Source: Chthoniobacter sp.
Lineage (GTDB): Bacteria > Verrucomicrobiota > Verrucomicrobiia > Chthoniobacterales > Chthoniobacteraceae
NCBI GenBank assembly: GCA_025352865.1
Contig: JANXSB010000095.1
Span: 1-32,159 of the forward strand
Length of the DNA: 32,159 nt
Direction of reading: 5' to 3'
The first letter of the stretch is position 1. Each line of letters begins with the position of its first letter. Below the pieces are notes generated by a model. The model had not been told where the DNA came from and did no database searches. It worked only from the letters and a program-made list of their open reading frames with translations. This document shows, piece after piece, positions 7,940-14,850 of this stretch. A program made the translations under genes and the position numbers.

Positions 7940-10624
7940 ATGCCAAAGTTCGATGATCCAGAGGAGGCGTATCGCAAAGCACGTGAGGAAATCCTCAGGG
8001 TAGCGAACGAGGGCGGAGACACGCTTGCATTGAACGGATGGGGTCTGGCGGCGCTGCCTTGGGAAATCGGACAGTGCCACAAGCTCCGGCAACTCTGGCT
8101 CCAAGATAATCAACTTAGCATTCTACCCTCGGAGCTGGCTGAGTGTGCGTGGTTGGAGGAACTCGGACTTTCCCGCAATCGCCTCCTCACGCTTCCGCTA
8201 GTGCTTGAAGCCTGCCCTTGCTTAAAGCGGCTTTGGCTTGATGCGAGCAAACTTTCCACCTTTCCCACAGCACTGCTGCAGTTCCCTCAACTCAATCTGT
8301 TATCCCTCTCTGGAACCGGCCTCACCGAGCTGCCGCCAGAGATCGTTAAGCTTCGCGAACTGAAAGAACTCTACCTTGGGGTTAACCGGCTCACCACTCT
8401 GCCCGAGAGTTTGCGCCAGCTTCCAAAACTCGAAATACTCTTTCTCCACAATAACGAAGCTCTCGGTCTGCCACCGGAGGTGCTGGGACCGACTTGGCAG
8501 GAGGCTGATTTGGACAAAAACCGCCTCGCTTCCGCAAAAGTCATCCTCGACTACTACTTCTCCCGCCACGCCGGAGGTGCGAAAGCGCTGGATGAGGTGA
8601 AGATGATCTTTGCCGGGCGTGGGGGCGCGGGGAAGACCTCGCTGGTCAACCGGCTCGTCTTCGATCGCTTTCGCAAAGACGAGGCAGAGACATCCGGCAT
8701 CGTTATCACCGACTGGACAATGAAGGACTGTCCCGGTGGCGGGCCGGTGACGGCGCATGTGTGGGATTTCGCCGGGCAGGTCATCACACACGCGATGCAC
8801 CAGTTTTTTTTCTCCACGCGCACCGTATATGTGCTGGTGCTTACCGGGCGCGAGAATGCGGAGCGCGACGACGCGGAGTATTGGCTGCGGCTCATTGCCG
8901 CCTTTGGCACCGAGCGCGAATTTTCGATGAGTGAACTCGCCCGCATTGATATGAAAGATTCTGCGATCCATCAGAATCCGCCCGTGATTGTGGCGCTGAA
9001 CAAATGGGACGACGGCGGCTCGGCCCGCGCGCGGTTGGATCGCGCCGCGCTACGCGAGCGGTATCCTTTTATCGTCGGCTTCGTGGAGACGGATTGTGCG
9101 ACGAAGCGCGGGCTGTCCAAATTGCGCACGAAACTCGCCGAAACGGTGGGTGCGATGAAGTGGGTGCGTGATGGCTTTCCCGCAAAATGGGCCGGGGTGA
9201 AGGATAAGCTGCGCGCGAATCCCGACCCGCATCTCGGCTACGATGTCTTTCGCCAAATCTGCCGCGCGGAGGGCGTGGCGGATGAGGGCGAGCAGGACAG
9301 TCTCGCGACGGCGCTGCACGCGCTGGGCGTGGCGCTGAACTATCGCGACGATGAGCGGTTGCGCTTTGCCAGCGTGCTGAAGCCGCATTGGCTGACGGAG
9401 AATGTGTATGCGCTGATGCGGCATGCGGAGGCCAAGGCCGGGGTGCTGCCGCGCGAGGCGCTGCCGAGTGTTTTGAAGGACGAGAAGAGCGCGGCGATGC
9501 GGCGCTTTCTCGTGGATATGATGGTGCGCTTCGAGCTGGCGTATCCGCTCGCGGAGGAGGGCGAGGAGCCGGAGCGCTGGCTGGTGCCGCAGGCGCTGCC
9601 GGACGATCAGCCGCCGGGCGCAGAGGCCTTTCGCACGGCGGCGGAGGCGACGCGGCTGCGGTTCAGCTATCGCGCGCTGCCGGTGAATATCGTGCCGCAG
9701 TTCATCGTGCGGACGCACGCGCTGCTCGAACTCAACGCGCAGCAGGAGCGCGTGCAGTGGGCGAGCGGCGCGGTGCTGTCGCGGGCGGGTGCGCGGGCGC
9801 TGGTGCGGGCGGACAAATACGAGCGGCTCGTGGAGGTGACGGTGACGGGCCCGGCGGACTCGCGGCAGGAGCTGGCGGGGTTGTGCCAGGCGGAGCTGCG
9901 CTCGATCCACGCCTTCATCCGCGGGCTGAATCCACACGAGGAAATGCAGGTGGTGAGCCGGGATGAAAGAGGTCGCGCGTTGAGCGGCTGGCTGTCGGTG
10001 AAGGGTCTGGAACGGGACGAGGCGATGCAGGTGAAAAGTGCGGTGACTTTGGACGAGGTGGGCACGGTGGAGATCGACCCGGTGGAGGAGCTGAATGAAT
10101 TCACGAAACCCGCGGCGCGCGATGACTCGTGGAAGCCGCGCGTTTTCATCTGCTACTCGCAGAAGGACGACCGCTCGCGGAAGACGCTGGAGATGCACTT
10201 GAAAATCCTGCGCACGCAAGGCGTGGTGGAGGCGGCGTGGACGGATCAGGCGCTCGATCCGGGGGAGGATTGGGATCAGCGGATCAAACAGGAACTCGAC
10301 CGGGCGGACGTGATCCTGATGCTGGTCAGCGCGTCGGCGCTGGCGACGGATTACATCCGCAAAGTGGAGATGCCGCGCGCGCTGGAGCGGCACGCGGCGG
10401 GGCAGGCGCTGGCGGTGTCGATCATCCTGGAGCAGTGCGGGTGGAGCAAAACCGATCTGGCGAAATGGCAGGTGATCCAGCCGCACCGCAAAGCCGTGCT
10501 CGACCACAAGCCGCAGCGCAATGGCTGGGCGGCGGTGGAGGAAAAGCTGCACGAGCTTTTCGCGCGGCTGCGCCGGGAGCACGGAGCCGGGAGCGAGTCT
10601 GGCAAACGCTCTAAAACACCGTGA
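7940..10624 (+). CDS. Roco-type protein: LRR - Roc GTPase - COR - C-terminal TIR domain
   Basis: LRR repeats (LWLQDNQLSILPSELAECAWLEELGLSRNRLLTLP...LKELYLGVNRLTTLPESLRQLPKLEILFLHNNEALGLPPEV). Roc: G1 GRGGAGKTSLVNRL, G3 DFAGQ, G4 NKWD. COR-like middle region. TIR: PRVFICYSQKDDRSRKTLEMHLKILRTQGVVEAAWTDQALDPGEDWDQRIKQELDRADVILMLVSASALATDYIRKVEMPRALERH. Confidence 0.93.
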   Translation: MPKFDDPEEAYRKAREEILRVANEGGDTLALNGWGLAALPWEIGQCHKLRQLWLQDNQLSILPSELAECAWLEELGLSRNRLLTLPLVLEACPCLKRLWLDASKLSTFPTALLQFPQLNLLSLSGTGLTELPPEIVKLRELKELYLGVNRLTTLPESLRQLPKLEILFLHNNEALGLPPEVLGPTWQEADLDKNRLASAKVILDYYFSRHAGGAKALDEVKMIFAGRGGAGKTSLVNRLVFDRFRKDEAETSGIVITDWTMKDCPGGGPVTAHVWDFAGQVITHAMHQFFFSTRTVYVLVLTGRENAERDDAEYWLRLIAAFGTEREFSMSELARIDMKDSAIHQNPPVIVALNKWDDGGSARARLDRAALRERYPFIVGFVETDCATKRGLSKLRTKLAETVGAMKWVRDGFPAKWAGVKDKLRANPDPHLGYDVFRQICRAEGVADEGEQDSLATALHALGVALNYRDDERLRFASVLKPHWLTENVYALMRHAEAKAGVLPREALPSVLKDEKSAAMRRFLVDMMVRFELAYPLAEEGEEPERWLVPQALPDDQPPGAEAFRTAAEATRLRFSYRALPVNIVPQFIVRTHALLELNAQQERVQWASGAVLSRAGARALVRADKYERLVEVTVTGPADSRQELAGLCQAELRSIHAFIRGLNPHEEMQVVSRDERGRALSGWLSVKGLERDEAMQVKSAVTLDEVGTVEIDPVEELNEFTKPAARDDSWKPRVFICYSQKDDRSRKTLEMHLKILRTQGVVEAAWTDQALDPGEDWDQRIKQELDRADVILMLVSASALATDYIRKVEMPRALERHAAGQALAVSIILEQCGWSKTDLAKWQVIQPHRKAVLDHKPQRNGWAAVEEKLHELFARLRREHGAGSESGKRSKTP

Positions 10625-13409
10625 CGAATTCGTTTGCGTTGAACAGCGCGCGGCAGAAGACGGGGAGGCCATGCGCGGCGATGAGCTTCACGGCAGCGTC
10701 GCTTTCCTCCGCCGATGGCGCACGCGAGAACACCAGCGCAAAGGCGCGGCGGATTTGCGCAGGGGGATCACCACCGGCCTCCCGCTGGAGGCGCTCGGCG
10801 AGGAATCGGGACTGCTCGATGATGAACTCGCTGTTGAGAAGATTGAGCGCCTGGAGCGGCGTGGTGCTGGCGTTGCGCTTCGGCTGGATTTGCCCGGCGT
10901 CGGGGCAGTCGAATGCGCCGAAGAGCGTGTCCAATTCCACGCGCGGTTTGTTTTGGTAGATCATGCGGCGGAAATCGTCGGGCGTGAATTTCGTCTTCGT
11001 CGCATAGACCTTCACGTAGTTCGTGTTCGCGTCGAAGAGATCAAAGCCCGGCCCGCCCATGCGCAGGTCGAGTTTGCCACTCACGGCGAGGATCGTGTCG
11101 CGCAGCGGCTCAGCTTCGAGACGGCGCGGCGGGAAGCGCCACAGCAGGCGGTCGCTGGCGTCGAGCATCGCGGACTGCGGATTGGGCGCGCTCGATTGGC
11201 GGTACGCGGCGCTCGTCACGATGAGCCGCTGCATCTGCTTCACGCTCCAGCCGCGCGCGATGAATTCGTTCGCGAGCCAGTCGAGCAATTCGGGATGCGT
11301 GGGCCGCGCGCCGTTGAGCCCGAAGTCGCTCGGCGTGTCCACGAGGCCAGTGCCGAAATGGTAGTGCCAGAGCCGGTTCACGAGCACGCGCGCGGTCAGC
11401 GGGTGCTGCGGGTCGGCGATCCAGTTTGCGAGCGCGAGACGGCGCTGCTGCTCGGGCGTGTCGGTGGGCAGAGTGAGCTTCGCGCCGAACTCCGCGAGCG
11501 CCGCGGGTACGACGATTTCCTTTGGCTGCATCGGGTCGCCGCGGTGCAGGCGGGGTGTCGGCGGCGGCTGCGCAAACGTGCCCGCATAGACCAGCGGCGC
11601 AGCGGTCAGCGTGGCGATCTTCGTTTCGAGTTCGCGGCGCTCGGTGTCGAGCTTCGCGGCCTGCGCGCGCTGTTCGGCGGTGAGCGCGGGCGTGTCCCAT
11701 TCGGCGCGCGGCGCGGCTTCGGATTTGAAAGGCGCGCGGTCATTCGAGTTCGCGACCGCACGCCACGTCGCGCCGTCCTCGCTCATTTCGATGACGTAGC
11801 GGATCGCGAGGCGGTCCCCGTATTTTTCCTCGCGATCCCGCCCCCAAATAATGCGCGCGATTTTTTCCGACTGCGCCAGCTCCAGCTCGACCCAGCCGCG
11901 GCCGGCGGTGTTGGAAATCCAGCTCCGGCCGTTGCCGTATTGGCCGTCGTTGATGTGCGCGAGCCGGTGCTTCGGATCGCCGGCGTAATCACCGGACGAC
12001 GTGGCCTTCGCGCCGGACGCGACGTTGCGCCCGTCGTCCGTCCACAGTTCCAGCTCGTCGAGGCACGGCTCGGAACCGTTGTTGGTTTCCATCGCGGTGA
12101 AGCGCACACGTTTCGCCACGACCGGCGCGATGTGTTCGAGGTTGCGGCGCGCGTTCACCTTCGCGCGGCGCGGCTCGTTCGCCTCGGGCTGCGCGAGCGG
12201 TGTGAAGCTTTCCAGCGCCGCGTCGATCTCCGCGAGGTGCGGGCGCAGCGCCTCGGCCTCGCGTTGGCGCGCTGGGTCGTCCTGCCCGCGCAAGGCGCGC
12301 TCACCGTGCCGCACGCCCGCGAAGCACGCGACCATCGCGTAATAGTCGGTCTGCGCGATGGGATCGAATTTGTGATTGTGGCAGCGTGCGCAGTTCACGG
12401 TGAGGCCGAGGAAAGCGGAGCCGGTCGTGCCGACCATGTCGTGCAGTTCGTCGGCCCGCTGCTGCGCGGTGGAGACGGGGTCGGGCGACTTCACCAGGTC
12501 GCAAGGCCCGCCGACGATGAAGCCCGTAGCCTCGTCCGCCCCGAGTGCATCGCCCGCGAGTTGCTCGCGGATGAACTGGTCGTAAGGCTTGTCGTCGTTG
12601 AGCGCGCGGATGACGTAATCGCGATAGCGCCACGCATTCGGGCGGGGCTGGTTCATCTCGAAGCCGTCGCTTTCCGCGAAGCGCACGACATCGAGCCAGT
12701 GCCGCGCCCAGCGTTCGCCGTAGCGCGGGGAGGCGAGGAGCTTGTCCGCCAGACGCTCATAGGTCTCATGGGACTTATTCGACCTATGGGACTCATCGAC
12801 GAATGTCTGCATTTCCTCGGGCGATGGCGGGAGGCCGGTGAGATCGAAATACAAGCGCCGACAAAGTGTGCGGGCATCGGCCTCGGGCGACATCGCGAGA
12901 CCTTTCTCCGCCAGTTTTTTGGCGATGAAAAAGTCGATAGGATTTTCACCTTCTACTGCGGGTCGCTTCACCGGCTGGAACGCCCAATGCGTTTTGCGCG
13001 GATCGTTCGCGCCGTCGTCGGGCCACGCCGCGCCCTGGTCGATCCACGCGCGCAGCAAGCCGATTTGCTCGGCGGTGAGCGGGTCGCCTTTGCTCGGCAT
13101 CTTCACATCGGGATCGAGCCCGGCGACGAAATGAATCAGCGGACTCTCCGCACTTTTTCCGGGCCGGATGTTGGGCGCGTAATTGTCGCCGCCGTGCAGC
13201 GCGAGGTCTTTCACGTCGAGCCGGTAGCCGCCCTTCTGCTTCTCCACGCCGTGGCATTTCACGCAGTGCTTTTCGAGCAGCGGGCGGATGTCCTCCACGA
13301 AATTCACGGTGCGCGCCGCAGGCGGCGGGAGCTTGGAAACATCAATGTCCGCAGCGCTCACCGCCGGCCCGCCGAGCATCACCGCCAGCATCAGCGCGCG
13401 GATTTTCAT
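10611..13409 (-). CDS. PSD1 and cytochrome c domain-containing protein (DUF1549/DUF1553)
   Basis: From ATG at 13409: MKIRALMLAVMLGGPAVSAADIDVSKLPPPAARTVNFVEDIRPLLEKHCVKCHGVEKQKGGYRLD... (CxxCH), ...IDFFIAKKLAEKGLAMSPEADARTLCRRLYFDLTGLPPSPEEM...YGERWARHWLDVVRFAESDGFE...CARCHNHKFDPI...RVLVNRLWHYHFGTGLVDTPSDFGLNG. Confidence 0.95.
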   Translation of the reverse strand: MKIRALMLAVMLGGPAVSAADIDVSKLPPPAARTVNFVEDIRPLLEKHCVKCHGVEKQKGGYRLDVKDLALHGGDNYAPNIRPGKSAESPLIHFVAGLDPDVKMPSKGDPLTAEQIGLLRAWIDQGAAWPDDGANDPRKTHWAFQPVKRPAVEGENPIDFFIAKKLAEKGLAMSPEADARTLCRRLYFDLTGLPPSPEEMQTFVDESHRSNKSHETYERLADKLLASPRYGERWARHWLDVVRFAESDGFEMNQPRPNAWRYRDYVIRALNDDKPYDQFIREQLAGDALGADEATGFIVGGPCDLVKSPDPVSTAQQRADELHDMVGTTGSAFLGLTVNCARCHNHKFDPIAQTDYYAMVACFAGVRHGERALRGQDDPARQREAEALRPHLAEIDAALESFTPLAQPEANEPRRAKVNARRNLEHIAPVVAKRVRFTAMETNNGSEPCLDELELWTDDGRNVASGAKATSSGDYAGDPKHRLAHINDGQYGNGRSWISNTAGRGWVELELAQSEKIARIIWGRDREEKYGDRLAIRYVIEMSEDGATWRAVANSNDRAPFKSEAAPRAEWDTPALTAEQRAQAAKLDTERRELETKIATLTAAPLVYAGTFAQPPPTPRLHRGDPMQPKEIVVPAALAEFGAKLTLPTDTPEQQRRLALANWIADPQHPLTARVLVNRLWHYHFGTGLVDTPSDFGLNGARPTHPELLDWLANEFIARGWSVKQMQRLIVTSAAYRQSSAPNPQSAMLDASDRLLWRFPPRRLEAEPLRDTILAVSGKLDLRMGGPGFDLFDANTNYVKVYATKTKFTPDDFRRMIYQNKPRVELDTLFGAFDCPDAGQIQPKRNASTTPLQALNLLNSEFIIEQSRFLAERLQREAGGDPPAQIRRAFALVFSRAPSAEESDAAVKLIAAHGLPVFCRALFNANEFVTVF

Positions 13410-14848
13410 GCGAGCACGGCGTCGATGACTTCGCCATGCACGTCGGTCAGCCGGCGGTTTGCGCCGTTGTGGCGGAAGGTGAGCTTTTCGTGGTCGATGC
13501 CGAGGAGGTGCAGGACGGTGGCGTGGAAATCGTACGTGGACGTGGCGGCGTGCTCGGCTTTCCAAGACCACGCATCGCTCGCTCCGTGGGCGATGCCGGG
13601 CTTCACGCCGGCCCCGGCCATCCAGCCGGTGAAGGTGCCGCCGTTGTGATCGCGGCCCGAGCCGCCTTGCGCGAAGGGCATCCGGCCAAACTCGGTGTTC
13701 CAAAGGACGAGGGTGTCGTCGAGCAGGCCGCGCGCTTTGAGGTCGCGGAGGAGCGCGGCGATGGGTTTGTCGGTCGCGGCGCACATCGGCGGGAGTTCCT
13801 TTTCTATGCTCGCGTGGTTGTCCCAGTTGTTCGTCGGGCCGCCCGCGCCGCTCCAGACCTGCACGCAGCGGACGCCGCGCTCGATCATCCGGCGCGCGAT
13901 GAGACAGCGGCGTCCGAACTCCGCGGTCACCGGTTCGTCGAGGCCGTAGAGCGCGCGGGTGGCGGCGGTTTCGCCCGCGAGATCGAAGACGGCGGGCGCG
14001 CTGAGCTGCATTTTCGCGGCGAGCGCGTAGGCGCGGATGCGGGCGTCGAGCCGCTGGTCGCCGTCGTTCTCAGCGAGATGCGCTCGGTTCATTTTTTCGA
14101 GAAGAGCGAGGCCGTCGCGCTCGGCGTCGGGCGTGATGTAGCGCGCGCTTTCTGCGGCGCGGAGATGCGCGATGGGCTCGGGCGCGGCGGTCTGGATGAC
14201 GGTGCCCTGATGCGTGACCGGCAGAAATCCCGCGCTGAAATTTCCGAGCTGATTGTAGGGCAGACCCTTCGTGTCGGGCAGGACGACGAAGGCGGGCAAC
14301 TCGTCGGTGAGCCGGCCGAGTCCGTAGCTGAGCCACGCCCCCATGCTCGGAAATCCGGGGAGCAGAAAGCCCGTGTTCATCATGTAGCTCGCGGGGCCGT
14401 GGACGTTCGTTTTCGACTGCATGGCCATGAGAAAGGCGAGGTCGTCCACGCACTCCGCGGTGTGCGGCAGGAGGCTGCTGACCCAGCGCCCGCTCGCGCC
14501 GTGCTGGCGGAAATCGAACATCGGTTTGAGCACTTTGCCGGGCTCGCTCGTCGGGGCTTCGACATGCGCGGCGGCACCGGGATCGAAGGTCTCGCCGTGG
14601 CGTTTCACGAGTTCGGGTTTGAAGTCGAAGAGATCCATCTGGCTCACGCCACCGTTCATGAAAAGCTGGATCACGCGGCGCGCTTTCGCGCGGTGGTGCA
14701 GGCCGCCGTTCAAGTCGGCAAGCGGCTCGGCGAGCGCGTCGCTTTCGCCGAGAAGCTGTGCGAGCGCGATGCCGCCGAGCCCGCCGGCCATCGTGGAGAA
14801 AAAGTCGCGGCGTCCGAGAGCGGGAGTGGGGCCGGGGCAGCGGGGCAT
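13406..14848 (-). CDS. DUF1501 domain-containing protein (Tat-type signal)
   Basis: MPRCPGPTPALGRRDFFSTMAGGLGGIALAQLLGE...[34 protein letters not shown]...EFGRMPFAQGGSGRDHNGGTFTGWMAGAGVKPGIAHGASDAWSW...[35 protein letters not shown] overlap (13406-13409) with the downstream PSD1 gene. Upstream extension to 15076 rejected. Confidence 0.95.
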   Translation of the reverse strand: MPRCPGPTPALGRRDFFSTMAGGLGGIALAQLLGESDALAEPLADLNGGLHHRAKARRVIQLFMNGGVSQMDLFDFKPELVKRHGETFDPGAAAHVEAPTSEPGKVLKPMFDFRQHGASGRWVSSLLPHTAECVDDLAFLMAMQSKTNVHGPASYMMNTGFLLPGFPSMGAWLSYGLGRLTDELPAFVVLPDTKGLPYNQLGNFSAGFLPVTHQGTVIQTAAPEPIAHLRAAESARYITPDAERDGLALLEKMNRAHLAENDGDQRLDARIRAYALAAKMQLSAPAVFDLAGETAATRALYGLDEPVTAEFGRRCLIARRMIERGVRCVQVWSGAGGPTNNWDNHASIEKELPPMCAATDKPIAALLRDLKARGLLDDTLVLWNTEFGRMPFAQGGSGRDHNGGTFTGWMAGAGVKPGIAHGASDAWSWKAEHAATSTYDFHATVLHLLGIDHEKLTFRHNGANRRLTDVHGEVIDAVLA

Positions 14849-14850
14849 GG

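Noticed and set aside
7845-8003. Small plus-strand ORF MTRIENPTRDPILELLKPGPLALASRGDDDV... upstream of the Roco gene
   Set aside because: Overlaps the Roco start out of frame, lacks a recognisable domain, and could be chance; kept only as a possible leader peptide.
9050-10672. 540 aa minus-strand ORF rich in Arg/His/Leu
   Set aside because: Antisense shadow of the Roc-COR-TIR coding region.
10521-13649. 1042 aa plus-strand ORF
   Set aside because: Antisense to the PSD1 gene; low-complexity Arg/Val/Ala-rich translation typical of high-GC antisense frames, while the opposite strand has clear domain motifs.
13410-13784. N-terminal extension of the PSD1 ORF (MRRDRQTHRRAPPRPQ...)
   Set aside because: Overlaps the end of DUF1501 in another frame; the signal peptide at 13409 (MKIRALMLAVMLGGPAVSA) and ATGA overlap support the shorter start.
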